Below, in pieces: positions 32,694-43,510 of a DNA stretch of 64,000 nt. The translations under genes and the position numbers were made by a program. Position 1 is the stretch's first letter; each line of letters opens with the position of its first letter. Below the pieces are notes generated by a model that was not told where the DNA came from, did no database searches, and worked only from the letters and a program-made list of their open reading frames with translations. Origin of the DNA: Forficula auricularia (lineage: Eukaryota > Arthropoda > Insecta > Dermaptera > Forficulidae); assembly GCA_024734495.1 (NCBI GenBank), contig JALMQS010000055.1, forward strand, positions 12,918,863 through 12,982,862. Direction: 5' to 3'.

Positions 32694-33438
32694 CGAAACG
32701 AGGGTGAACCGTGATTAGAATTAGGTGTATACTGTCTTTGGAATTATATGGAACTAGCTGTACCCGGCGTGCCTGTCCCAGCTAGGTCCTCCAGGCGGGT
32801 TGCCCTGGCGGGCAGCGTCTCGGGGTTGAAGTATTAGCTGTCCAAAATTGATTACCGTTTATGTAAATTGTTTATATATCTATATATATTTCTTGGGTGA
32901 CTTTGACCATTTAAAGAAAGATTCAAATTCTTTGAAAATATTCGTTTATTAAAATGCAAATAAAAAATAAATCGAAAAATGCTTGAAAATTTTTTCATAA
33001 ATATAAAAGGGCAAGTGAACAATCCATCTACCCTTTTCTGAATGAATAGGTCTGAAAAGGTCTAACAATAATCCTTCTTTTGTTCTCTCTTTATTCTTAT
33101 TATAACAAAAAATCTATTCATTCATATTTATTTTAAGGGCTGTGAATAAAATTGAAAAATTAAATTGATTTTAAATTGATGATACTAAATCAGTGCGATC
33201 CGCGAAAGTGAGAAAATAATGTATACAAAATTTCATCTCAATCAGACAAATGGTGTCGGACTCCATTAACGTCAAACAGACAGACAGACCAACAAACATC
33301 CAAATTTATATATGGTATATATATATAGATTATTTTGGAAATTATTAGATAATACCCCTTCATCTATTATCCTTTACTTGGAAATGAAAGTGGAAATGGA
33401 AGTAGGTGTACACGATATTAGGTCGCGGTTCACCCCTC
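32694..33438. mobile_element. GTGAACCGCGA MITE carrying an inserted repeat
   Basis: The outer parts (AGGGTGAACCGTGATTAGAA on the left; TAGGTCGCGGTTCACCCCT on the right) match 26652-26817. Between GGAA and TTATTTTGG sits an insert of about 580 bp starting CTAGCTGTACCCGGCGTGCC and ending in CAGACAGACAGACCAACAAA plus TA-rich sequence, a layout common in arthropod repeats. Confidence 0.6.
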
Positions 33439-34602
33439 TTTGCGAAAGGAAAGAGATTTTGCGATATTGTTAAGCACTCTGAACTGCCATAAAATATTGA
33501 TAATTATTGATGATACATATATTGTAAGTTAATGTTATAAAAATCGTGTAAATTTAGCCTAGAAAAATCATTTAATAATAATTTTATACAAATTTGTTGT
33601 TCAAAAAATGTATCACTCCCAACTTTTTTTTATTTTAACATATTAAATACTGGATAAATTACTTGGGTGTAATAAGTGAAACATATTATCAGCCATCTTC
33701 GGAAATGGCAGAAATTTCTGAATTACATATTTCACACATTATTATTATTATTATTTTTTTTTTAGATTTTTAAAATTTTCGAAAACCTTTTATCGTTCGA
33801 TGCTAAAAATTAATAAAAATAATTTTTACAAAATATATTATACTATATATTGATTATTTTATTATAATGAAATAAGTATGTTTTATTTTATTATATGAAT
33901 TTAATAGCTAAAAAAAGTTATTTTTCCTTTCAGTTTATTAAGGTTGCTAGTTTTTAAAATGTCTCTTTCAATTTAATTTAAAAAAATTATAGGCAGTGAA
34001 ACATCCAGTTTTATAAGTATAGTCTAACGATTTGAATTTTTATTTTATTTTATTTGTTTTAATTATTTCTATGTATAAGTTAAAAAAATCTGTAAATATT
34101 TGCAATTAGTAAACCATGTAAATAATAAAATTATTTAATTTGTACTATCATTCATGAATATATTGGAAACATGATTTTATTAATTATTTTTATGTATATT
34201 AATATTTTAAAACAATAAAACAAATAAAATAATATGTATGAAGTGTGTTTAGATTATGACTAAACTTTTAAGTTCTTAACGTTTGATTTTTGAACAAAAA
34301 TTCGAAATTCTTGTATTTCACTTTTTAATGAAATTTTTTACATATAAATTTAAAATTTCAATTATGTTGACCGAAATTCAATTTAGATAACTTTAGTATT
34401 GTATGAAGAATTTTGATAATTCAAAGATCTGAAGGTTATATATTCAAAAATGTGTCTCCTTATAACAAAAAATAATTAATTTTTTTTCAAATAGCAATGT
34501 TCAAAAGATCTTTCGAATATACATTTACATGCCTGTCTGCAGAGAAAGAATCTTAGTTTTCAAATACACCCATAGGTAGGTCTGTTTTAGTATATATGAT
34601 GT
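33439..34602. other. AT-rich spacer
   Basis: No gene. A weak relative of the hammerhead-like motifs (GAAGATGGCTGATAATATG on the minus strand) lies near 33680-33720. Confidence 0.4.
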
Positions 34603-34631
34603 ACATAATTATTACGGCTTTTTTCGCGACT

Positions 34632-35500
34632 TTTTTTACTTTCACATTTATATTCTATAGAAGATAAAGGGTAAGTATTGCGATGTTGCGCCAGTTGGGG
34701 TCCTGACTATTTGAGAGCTTGTATCTCAGAGATGAAAAAAGTTCATTTCATTTTGTAACTTCTAGGTGGAAGGAATCGATGCCCTTAATTAATTGAAAAT
34801 CGGATTTAGGAGATAAAACCTGAAATTGTGGTCCCCAGGGGCCAAAAAGGGGCCAAAAGGCGGCGCGTCGCGACACACCTACTTTACATCCCCTTCCTTT
34901 ATTTCAATCGGATTAAAAATTCGACACAACTAATATCTCATGACACTTGATAAATAAACTAATTTTTAAAAAATCGTTAGAGCCGTTTTTGGGAAAATAA
35001 AAAAAAACGAAAAATCGTTCATGTAAATGTCCACTTCTTGACTTCCGATTTCAAACAAAAGTTTGATGTACTCCTTCTAGCCTATATCAAGCTTAAGTTT
35101 CGAATTTCGTATCTCTGAGACATATGGTTGCGAAACGCAGGGGGTACATTCTTACGTACGTAAACATCAACTTCCGGTTTTTCTATTTTAGCCAAAATCT
35201 TGTTATACTTCTTGTAGCTTCTAGATAGCTTAAGTTTCAAATTTTAAGGCTCTGCGACTTTCCGAAGACGAGATATGAACGATTAAAATATTTATTTTAC
35301 GACACTCCTAATTTACAACCCCTTCCTTTAATTCAATGGGATTAAAAATTTGACACAACTATTAACTCAATCAAGACACTTGATAAATACACTAATTTTT
35401 TTAAAAAAATCGTTGGATTTGTCTTTGAAAAAATCAAAATAAACGAAATAAAGGAAGGGGGTGTAAATTAGTAGTGTCGCGATGACTTAAAATAAATGAA
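34632..35500 (-). repeat. Interspersed repeat family 'X', copy 2
   Basis: Reverse-strand match to 2985-3600 and 39390-39735. The ends CGACTTTTTTTACTTTCACA and AATGTGAAAGTCGTG are inverted, so X may be a TIR element inserted into the mariner. Confidence 0.65.
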
Positions 35501-35749
35501 AATGTGAAAGTCGTGTGGTGAACACACCAGTTGATTTTTTCTTCAAAAATTGGCGTTTTGTTTAATTTTTTTCATAAAAATATTCTCTTTTCACTTAATG
35601 TAAATGCGTTTCGAAAATCATATCATATTCCCCATATTATGATCTAGCACTTCGAGAAAGGTTGGAATGAAATACAGTCATTTCGTGAACTCAACGAACT
35701 TTTTGGCTAAGGAACAATCAGCAAAACCCAAGTTGAAAGATGGCACATA

Positions 35750-36135
35750 CCACATTGCCTTCTTACAGAGGACGCCTTTCGGTATTTCTTTGGGTGAAAC
35801 ACCTGACGAAACCCAAACCTACTTTCTTGTGACTTTTTTTAAAAGTAGCCACGATTCATCCCCAGTGTAGAGAGTTTTCAGGAACGGAGTTTGCTCGTTT
35901 CCCTTCAGTAAATCGGTGAAAATTCGGGCACGTTCGGTTTTGTTCTTGTCGGAGAGTTCGTGGGGGATCCATCCAGCCAATTTTAATATTTTTCCGAGCT
36001 TTTTGAGAAGACGAACGATGGTTGAATGGTCCACATTGAAGTCTTCAGCCAACATTTTGGTTGTCACGCTTTCGTCCACTTCAAAGGCTCTCAAAAGTGT
36101 CTGATCGTCGAAAGTTGATGGTCGACCTCTTCCTT
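35750..36135 (-). pseudogene. Mariner transposase, middle part
   Basis: The minus strand reads GRGRPSTFDDQTLLRAFEVD, a helix-turn-helix TTKMLAEDFNVDHSTIVRLL, then GWIPHELSDKNK and the first catalytic aspartate in LYTGDESW, followed by a stop and further mariner-like sequence. This is the order of mariner transposases (about 345 residues). The rest of the DDD catalytic domain is absent and the N-terminus is split off at 36889-36987, so it is dead. Confidence 0.82.
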
Positions 36136-36156
36136 ATTTATCTCCGAGGTTTTTAA

Positions 36157-36886
36157 CCGACTTCAAAAAAGGAGGAGGTTCTCTATTGGACTGAATTTTT
36201 TTTGTGCCTATGTTACCTCATATCTCCACCAATTGTCAACCGATTTTGAAAATTTTTTTTGCATTGGGTCCAGTCTAGCTTCCGATTGGTCCCATTTTTT
36301 TTCGTTTTTTTTTTCATAGGTATTAGACCTTTTTTATTAGGTTTGTTTAGACCTAACCTCTTTGTTTATGAACCGATTTCGATGGTTCTTTTTTATCCGA
36401 AAGGGGGTGTCTTAGGGATGGTGTCATATTAATTTGGTCAAGTTCTGATGATATGATCACTATTAATAACATCACTAAAAAGAGAAAAATAAAAATAATT
36501 TTTAAGAAAAAAATAAAAACGGACTTCAAAAAATTAAATGCAACAAATAAAATACACTAAAAGGTATAAAATAATTATTATCTTATTTAGTTACAACTGA
36601 ACTACGAAATATTAACATGAAATTACTTTTTTAAGTCGGTGCCAAATATATACCTTTTATGAATCGCACTCGACGGATCTTACTTAGTACGTTTGGCGGG
36701 TACGCTCGCTTATAGGTATAGTTTGTTTGGTACCGACTTCAAAAAGTAATTTCATGTTAATATGTCGTAGTTCAGTTGTAACTAAATAAGATAATAATTA
36801 TTTTATACTTTTTAGTGTATTTTATTTGTTGCATTTAATTTTTTGAAGTCGGTTTTTATTTTTTTCTTAAAATTATTTTTATTATC
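36157..36886. mobile_element. AACCGACTTCAAAAA fold-back inserted in the mariner
   Basis: Arms of about 160 bp (36485-36645 and 36722-36886) are inverted. The left part starts AACCGACTTCAAAAAAGGAG, a sequence I remember as common in insect genomes, and the right end carries TTTTTTGAAGTCGGTTTT. Non-coding. Confidence 0.7.
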
Positions 36887-36888
36887 GC

Positions 36889-36987
36889 CCGATTTGAACT
36901 TCTTGAACCATCTTTCAACTTGGTTGCTGATTGTTCCCTCGCTAAAAAGTTTGTTGAGTTCGTGAAATAATTGTGCTGTATTCCAAC
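36889..36987 (-). pseudogene. Mariner transposase, N-terminal piece
   Basis: The minus strand encodes WNTAQLFHELNKLFSEGTIS and QVERWFKKFKSGD, the N-terminal mariner DNA-binding region that normally precedes GRPS. The 700-bp fold-back separates it from the rest. A second copy lies in the opposite orientation at 35656-35750. Confidence 0.75.
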
Positions 36988-37400
36988 CAGGAACAGGTTA
37001 CGCAGGCTGTAGCATATGAGTCCGCACCACAAAAACAAAGGGTCTACTTTTTTTAAAAATATATTTAACAAGGTTTCAATAAAGATCCATGCACGTTTAT
37101 TTTTAAGTTTTTAATCGGATAATTTCTGAAAATGCGGTTTTTTAGGTAAATTAAAAAAAAATATATTTGGGGGTCGGATTAGCCCAGGTGGTAGCGCGTC
37201 ATCCTGCTAACCAAGTAGACCCGGGTTCGAATCCGACTCGAGGCATCCGGCTAAAATCTGCCCCCGGGGGGTAGAGACACATTTGAAAAATAAATATATA
37301 GTATCGTAATGGCTTTTGGCTAAAAAAAAAAATATTTCCCGGGGCCCCCGCCACAGGTTTAGCCTAGGGGCCGGGCCTATAGATCCTAAATTCGGCCCTG
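36988..37400. mobile_element. Non-autonomous hAT nested in the mariner
   Basis: Starts CAGGAACAGG and ends TTCGGCCCTG, with a perfect 8-bp duplication ATTCCAAC (36980-36987 and 37401-37408). Terminal similarity is weak beyond CAGG. It contains a SINE. Confidence 0.75.
37169..37335 (+). repeat. tRNA-derived SINE, best-preserved copy
   Basis: GGGGTCGGATTAGCCCAGGT at the head (A box), B box GGTTCGAATCC at 37224-37234, GAGGCATCCGGCTAAAATCT body and an A-rich tail after TAATGGCTTTTGGC. Same family as 28073-28246. It is inserted in the hAT, so it is the youngest layer here. Confidence 0.85.
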
Positions 37401-37585
37401 ATTCCAACCTTTTTCGAAGTGGTAGAGTATAATATGGCGAATATGGATATGATTTTCGATATACGAATTTTCATTAACTGAAAAGAGAAGATTATTTTTA
37501 TAAAAAAATAAAGTAAAAATTAAACAAAACTCTATTTTTAAAGAAAAAAGTCTCGAAAAAAGCCGCAATAATTATGCACCAGGCA

Positions 37586-38255
37586 AACATATAAATAATT
37601 TCAAATATTCGAATTTCGAAAATAATACTTTTCTATATATGTCTATTAAACATTTCAACAAAAAACAACGAAATTTTACTCTCTTTTTTCTATAAGTAAC
37701 TCATTCTCAACTAATTACTATCATTTTTGTTGAGGGAGAATCGTACCTAGACTTGCTCCTTATATTCTTTTAGCTGAGCCAGACTCTGTAAATAAATCTC
37801 TTCTACAATCATGACTTACTCCTTTCAATATATTTGAAGATGGATAATATTTAATTACAAATCTAAAAGCTCTATATATAGTTACGAATGAAACAATTCA
37901 ATAAATTAAATACTTATGAAACTTATAAAGATTTAAACATTATGTTTTAGATAAACTAGTTTATTATACACTAATAAAAATTAATTTTAGCTAGGAAAAA
38001 CCTTTATATAAACTAATATAACTATATGTAGTTTACACATTTGATTAACATTTCTCGCCCTCTTCCGACAAATTTTCTGCAGAGATCCATGGTAAAATGA
38101 CTAGGTTTCATATTATTTATAGATTTCTTGATCGAATATATATATATATATATATATTTACTACAATTCCCATCTGTCTGATTATTTGGGGATTCGAAAC
38201 AGATGAATTTTGTTCAGATATTCAATAATAAATTTTATTTAGAATGTTTATATGT
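37586..38255. other. AT-rich spacer with direct repeat and (TA)n
   Basis: A (TA)n tract lies at about 38138-38157. The block starting TACTACAATTCCCATCTGTC (38160-38228) recurs in the same orientation at 38531-38600. No gene. Confidence 0.6.
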
Positions 38256-38712
38256 TAACATTAAATGAAAGCGAAAGTTAAAACTTTTATCTGGTCACTG
38301 CCCTATTTTGGTGCAATTGGGAGCAGACTCGTTTTGATAGTGAACCAAGAGTTGAAAAAAGACACAGGACCCAGCCGGGTATGATCCGACATCTTCTGCC
38401 AGCCCGCAGATGCCTTCTCCATTTAGGCGATGGATCCCCTGACTAGATCCTAAAATCAAATTTTATATATATTCAACTCTAGTTCAGTCGCGTTTTCTTC
38501 TATTTTTCTAATAGTATGGTTCTTAGAAATTTACTACAATTCCCATCTGTCTGATTCTTTGGGGATTCGAAACAGATGGATTTTGTTCAGATATTCAATA
38601 TTTTTTTTTCAACTCTTGGTTCACTATCAAAACGAGTCTGGTCCCAATTGCACCAAAATAGGGCAGTGACCAGATAAAAGTTTTAACTTTCGCTTTCATT
38701 TAATGTTAACAT
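38256..38712. repeat. Fold-back with a tRNA-like SINE in its loop
   Basis: Arms 38256-38358 and 38608-38712 are inverted copies of about 100 bp (AAAGCGAAAGTTAAAACTTT, CTATCAAAACGAGTCTG). In the loop, minus strand about 38460-38350, AGGGGATCCATCGCCTAAAT, GGAGAAGGCATCTGCGGGCT and GATGTCGGATCATACCCGG look like a decayed tRNA-derived head with A and B boxes. Confidence 0.65.
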
Positions 38713-38734
38713 ATATATATATATATATATATAG

Positions 38735-38768
<34 letters not shown>
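38711..38768. repeat. (AT)n and (AG)n microsatellite
   Basis: An AT run of about 22 nt is followed after a few bases by an AG run of about 29 nt. Confidence 0.95.
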
Positions 38769-38773
<5 letters not shown>

Positions 38774-39029
38774 CGGATTGTATATAAGAAATGGAACACT
38801 GAAAGAAGCTCTTTAAATCTTGGTCTCGGTAATTGGAGAGTAGTGGTCCTGGACCGTTACGCCTGGTTGGGGACCACGAAAGCAGCTTTAGGGCTTTATG
38901 CCCTGTAACTTCCGATAGAATAGTAAGTAAGAGAAGAATTACATTTGTCCGTAAGAAAAAGTTGTTAAATTTTCAATATATTTTCAAATGACTATGTATA
39001 GTTTCCCATAACAGCAAGTGTGTTTAGAG

Positions 39030-39095
39030 CAGTGGTCGGCAGCCTTTTAGATATCGTGGGCCACCAAATTTTCAATTTAAAATTTCGCGGACCAC
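39030..39095 (+). mobile_element. hAT 5' end fragment
   Basis: CAGTGGTCGGCAGCCTTTTA followed by GTGGGCCACC and CGGACCACTAA is typical of hAT MITE termini. The partner end is not visible. Confidence 0.5.
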
Positions 39096-39389
39096 TAACA
39101 TAATTTTTAAAGGTGCGAATTGTTTACAAGCATTGAGTATGATATACATTATACCGGGTGAGTTTTTATCTTGAGACAATCTTATAATTCAAAAACAGTG
39201 CATTATATGGAAAAAAGTTTCAAATAAAAGTTTATTTACATCAGGGGGAAACTAAGCTACGCCATTGTTTGTCGACCTAGAACAAGCTTTCAAAGGTGTT
39301 TCAAGGTCAAGTCTGTTTTTAAATAGAACCCTATATTTTTCTATACGTCTACTTAATCTACAAAAAAAAAACTGAACAACTTTCATAAG

Positions 39390-39735
39390 AACTATTTTTT
39401 GTACTCCTTCTAGCCTATATCGAGCTTAAGTTTCGAATTTCGTAGGTCTGAGACTTATGATTGCGAAACGGAGGGGGTTCATACGTACATACGCACAGAC
39501 CAATGAATTTTTGGCCCCTTTTTAGCCCCAGGGACCACAATATCCGGTTTTAATTCCCAAATCCGGTTCCCAACTATTAAGGGCATCGATTCCTCCACCT
39601 AGAAGTTACAAAATGAAATTAACATTTTTCATTTCTGAGAATGTCTCAAATTGTCAGGACCCAGGAAAGCGATCGCAAAACTTCAGATTACTATGTTCTA
39701 TAGAATAAAAATGCGAAAGTAAAAAAATTACTTAT
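39390..39735 (-). repeat. Interspersed repeat family 'X', copy 3 (partial)
   Basis: Matches parts of 34632-35150, including CTCCTTCTAGCCTATATC, GGGCATCGATTCCTCCACCT and ACTTCTAGGTGG or their complements. Confidence 0.6.
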
Positions 39736-39836
39736 ACGTAAAATAAAATAAAAATAATTTTTTTTTGGAAAATCATTATTTACTATGAGTTATTCTCTGG
39801 GTCACTTTTTACACGTGTAACAAGTGACCTAGTAAA

Positions 39837-39850
39837 TACTCCCTCCGTCC
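39837..39850 (+). repeat. Stowaway-like terminus TACTCCCTCCGTCC
   Basis: A TA followed by CTCCCTCCGTCC, the terminus known from Stowaway (mariner-type) MITEs of plants. No inverted partner GGACGGAGGGAG was found nearby. Confidence 0.3.
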
Positions 39851-40062
39851 GAAAATATGGTATACATTTTAATATTTTTTTTGTCTGAGAATATTGTATG
39901 TATTTGCGAAAAAAATCAAATAAAACTAAAATTAAATATAGAAAAAATATTACAATTCATTTTATTATCACAAATAACTAAATATAAATAATTTGAGTGT
40001 AAACCAAACTTAGTTAAAGCGAGATTTAGCGCCTTGTTGAATGCTTCTTCAGAACATATATA

Positions 40063-40490
40063 CAGGGTGTTTCAGGAGGAATAGTATATATTTTAGGAGG
40101 TGATAGTATAGACGAATTGCAATAAAAAATGCCATATAACATGTGTCCCATTTTTAGTGAGTACAGAGATACAGCTATTAGTATGTAACCCAATATTGGC
40201 ATACTCAGCATGTGTAAATAAATACGCGCGGCATGTTTAAACGCTACAGTACAAGTAGACTTGGCCAGAAAATCACAATGAAAACTTCAAAAACTAAAGC
40301 ACAACTTCACAACTGGAACATCAACACGCCAATAGCAACCGGAGTACCAAGACACGAAACGAAAATGCATTGAACTCAGCTGTATCTCTGTACTCAATAA
40401 AAATTGGAGACATGTTATATGGCATTTTTTATTGCAATCGCCTATACTACCACCTCCTAAAATATTTACTATTCCTCCTGAAATACCCTG
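40063..40490. mobile_element. Intact MITE with CAGGGTGTTTCAGGAGG ends
   Basis: Left end CAGGGTGTTTCAGGAGGAAT and right end ATTCCTCCTGAAATACCCTG are inverted; inner inverted blocks include GCAATAAAAAATGCCATATA and GAGTACAGAGATACAGCT. Flanked by TATA on both sides, consistent with a TA target. It is the undisturbed form of 6386-7773. Confidence 0.9.
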
Positions 40491-41432
40491 TATACCTACT
40501 TTTCAGCTAATCGACCTTCACGATGAAGTTTTACCTTATTTACCTATATGAGGGGTTTCCCCTCCTTTCAACATGATTGATTCAATAGACGTTTGTAATG
40601 TTATAAAACCTTTATCAAGAGTAGATATTTCTCTCTAGTTTACTAAATGCATCTTGAACACATTCCATCAATTTTTATTAATACCACCATGTTCTAATTT
40701 TTCTTTGTTCTTCAAATACTGTAATGGCTGTTGCAAGATACCATAACGTTTTCATTAGTCAATTCACTGTGAAACTACACACCCTTTACTCTATTAACTA
40801 ACATCATGTTTCACCTAAAACCTACACCACTTTCCATAAGTAAAATTAGTCAATTGCTTCAATTTGGCATCTCTTCTTTGTAAATTCACGTTATTTGAGT
40901 TAAAATTTTCCATTTTGAAATAACAGCGGTGATTATTTTATTTTTCTTAAAAATACTAAACTTTGGTCTTCAAATTTCCTGGTTAACTCAAAATCAACGC
41001 CTGTCAAATATGTTAAGATATTTAGTTATCAATGTGAACAATAACAATATAATGAGTATTGCCAGTTTCTTTCGAAACTCGAGATAATCTAAGATTTTCT
41101 TTCAAATGTATACAATATTTTCACTTTTATTAAAATATGTTCACCTCGCAGCAACACCAGACTCCCTAAAAATTATTATTTATACGTATTTGCTGAAACT
41201 AATAAATTTTTAATAAAAAATCAATAGCAGCCATCATCATATTGAAATCCTTGACCCAATCAACACAGGAAGCCCTATGTAGAGGTAAATTTTTTCGAAA
41301 ACATAGCATCTAGTCACGCAAGTATTTTGTCACAAGCACCACCCAATTAGATTTAGACGTAGCCTACTTAAAAAATTAAATTTAATTATATATAAACTAA
41401 ATTGAAATTTTATTTTTGTGACGTAGTAGAAT
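40491..41432. other. AT-rich spacer
   Basis: No gene or element recognised. Confidence 0.5.
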
Positions 41433-41600
41433 GTTTATAAATTAAAGAAGACAATAAAAGAGTGTGTCTTCTGCTGGAAAAATAAAGTTTTGGCTGGCAA
41501 GGCACTCGAAATTATAGTCTCGTCATAAATAAATTAAATAAAAAAAATATTTTTCCAGCAGAAGAGACACTCTTTTACTGTCTCCTTTAATATATATAAA
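41433..41600. repeat. Fold-back with about 50-bp arms
   Basis: GTCTTCTGCTGGAAAAATA and ATTTTTCCAGCAGAAGAGAC lie in inverted orientation within arms of about 50 bp; loop about 65 bp. Confidence 0.75.
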
Positions 41601-42025
41601 CTGTTAGTTATTTAATTTTATTTTTATTTAATCAACCATATATTAAATTTTTTTAATTTTCATATATTTTAATATTTGTAATGAACTATTAGTGAGTTAA
41701 ACCAACCTAATTAATAAAGTTAAATATCAATAAAATCATTTAAAAAAGATATTTCCTTTTATAATTAAAATTTCTGAAACTAGCCAGAAAGTCGATTTCT
41801 AATCAATTCTCGACATTAGAAATATGTATTTTGACACCAGAACGAACTTTTCACGTTCTTTTCGTTCTTGAGTTAACGTTGGAAGTGGAATTCAGACATA
41901 GGGACAGAAAAATAATCATGGCTGAAAATAATTTTTCTTCTATTGTTATTTCCTAAAAAATTTCAACTCCTATACTAGGGCCGCCCATAGACAGGCGAAG
42001 CGACCAACATTTTTGAAGAAAAAAG
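41601..42025. other. AT-rich spacer up to the assembly gap
   Basis: No gene recognised. The last 45 bases (CTAGGGCCGCCCATAGACAG) could be the start of a hAT end, cut by the gap. Confidence 0.4.
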
Positions 42026-42125
42026 NNNNNNNNNNNNNNNNNNNNNNNNNNNNNNNNNNNNNNNNNNNNNNNNNNNNNNNNNNNNNNNNNNNNNNNNNNN
42101 NNNNNNNNNNNNNNNNNNNNNNNNN
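42026..42125. other. Assembly gap, 100 N
   Basis: Exactly 100 N, the usual placeholder for a gap of unknown size between contigs joined in a scaffold. Confidence 0.99.
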
Positions 42126-42229
42126 AAAGAAGAGAGGAAAAAAGAAATTTTTAATCGACTTTAATGAGTTTAATAAACATCAGAATAATACAGTCTATGT
42201 TACTATATAGTTACGTTATTCTATAAAAT

Positions 42230-42640
42230 TTATACAATCTTACGGCGAACTTTCTTCTGTGCAAAAGAACGAATGACGTCTTCATAGTCAATTGACTGCA
42301 TTATTTCTGACTCTATGTACATTACAGAGAGTGAATTGAGCCTGTTCTCTCCTATGTTAGATCTTAAGTAATTCTTTACTCTCTTTAGCGCTGAAAACGA
42401 CCGTTCTGCTGAGCCGTTTGACGCTGGTGTACACAACAGCATTCGGAACGCAATTCCTACGTTTGGATAAATGTCAAAAAGCCTTTTTCCGATAAGTACT
42501 GTTGTATAGCTTCAGTGACGATCACTCCATAACTTCATCGTTCGACGACAAATGAGGCTTGCAGGTGCAGACACTCGTTTTCAAAGTTCTAGCCAAATCC
42601 CCCGGATAAAAAGTTATGAGGTTTCTGGCTCCTTCACGGA
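42230..42640 (-). pseudogene. hAT transposase C-terminus, copy B
   Basis: Identical over the last 70 residues to 11387-11599 (NGSAERSFSALKRVKNYLR). Upstream the frame differs by small indels and reads DIYPNVGIAFRM, which looks less damaged than copy A. Confidence 0.75.
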
Positions 42641-42654
42641 TGTCTTTAGATTCA

Positions 42655-43510
42655 AATTTTCCGAGACTTATGCAAACTTAAAAACTGAGGATCCCAAAAC
42701 CTTGGCTAACTTCAATGCAGGGAAAACTCAGTGTTGCCTTATTTCACAGCCATGTCGACAGAAACCTCCCAGACATATCATTCGACTCAAACTCACTAGA
42801 ATTCAGGGATAAAATTTCAATGCTAGGCGTAACTCTAGGGTCTGACCTTTCATGGAATGACCATATCTCAACCACTGCTAAAGCTGCAGCGCGCAAGCTT
42901 GGTCTCCTATTTAGGTCTAGACGCTCCCAGTCAACTTCTTATACTGTATAAGGCTCAAATTCGTCCCTGTCTCGAATATGGCTCTCATCTGTGGAGGGGT
43001 GCCTCCAAGCATTCTCTTGCTACACTGGATGCAATTCAGAAGCGAGCAATTAAACTAATAGGAAACCCGGTTCAAACCAACTCACTCGACTCCCTGGCTC
43101 ACCGAAGAACCGTTTCTGCCCTTTCCCTGTACTACAGATACTATCACGGTGTCTGTTCAGTCGAGCTGAAATCAATTATTCCCCCTAATGCCCTCTTTAC
43201 GAGAAACACGCGGTTTTCTAACGCTCAGCACCCCTTCGCTGTCAAATTGGATAAAAGTCGAACAAACGCTTTCGCCAACTCTTTTATCCCTATGACCTCC
43301 AGAGACTGGAACTCGCTCCCTGCCACCATCTTTCCCACGACTTATAACCTTCAGCTATTTAAGACCCATTTCCACAGATACCTTCGATCCCCGCCCAACC
43401 CATAAAATTATTTCTTCTTCTTTTCACGATGGAGGGGCCAGCCCAGGCCTTTAGGGGTTGCACCTTTTTGGTGTAACTCCTTCTCTCATCATTATCATAA
43501 AAAAAAAATA
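42655..43510 (+). mobile_element. 5'-truncated LINE fragment, copy B
   Basis: Counterpart of 11815-12660, with the same C-terminal 182-residue frame (42857-43405) except for a Leu-to-Ser change (GVCLVELKS to GVCSVELKS) and the same frameshift near 42930. Confidence 0.8.

Larger units (their letters stand above)
11284..33027 (+). repeat. Large duplicated block, copy A
   Basis: Nearly identical in order and orientation to 42126-64000. The coordinate offset grows from 30842 at the left edge to 30849 near 12000 and about 30972 after 15000 (one insertion of about 120 bp in copy B), then stays at 30972-30974. Copy B is cut by the window edge. Confidence 0.97.
34603..37585 (-). mobile_element. Nested mariner-like transposon cluster
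   Basis: CATAATTATTACGGCTTTTT (about 34607) and the reverse of 37551-37578 (GCATAATTATTGCGGCTTTT) look like the two ends of one mariner-like element. Inside are repeat X (34632-35500), transposase pieces on the minus strand, a fold-back (36157-36886) and a hAT with a SINE (36988-37400). A plus-strand copy of the transposase N-terminal region (35656-35750) abuts the minus-strand body, so the mariner is also partly inverted. Confidence 0.6.

Noticed and set aside
42026..42125. Gap as evidence for a natural tandem-duplication junction
   Set aside because: The 100-N placeholder carries no sequence; the junction itself is unseen, so it cannot support a real duplication.
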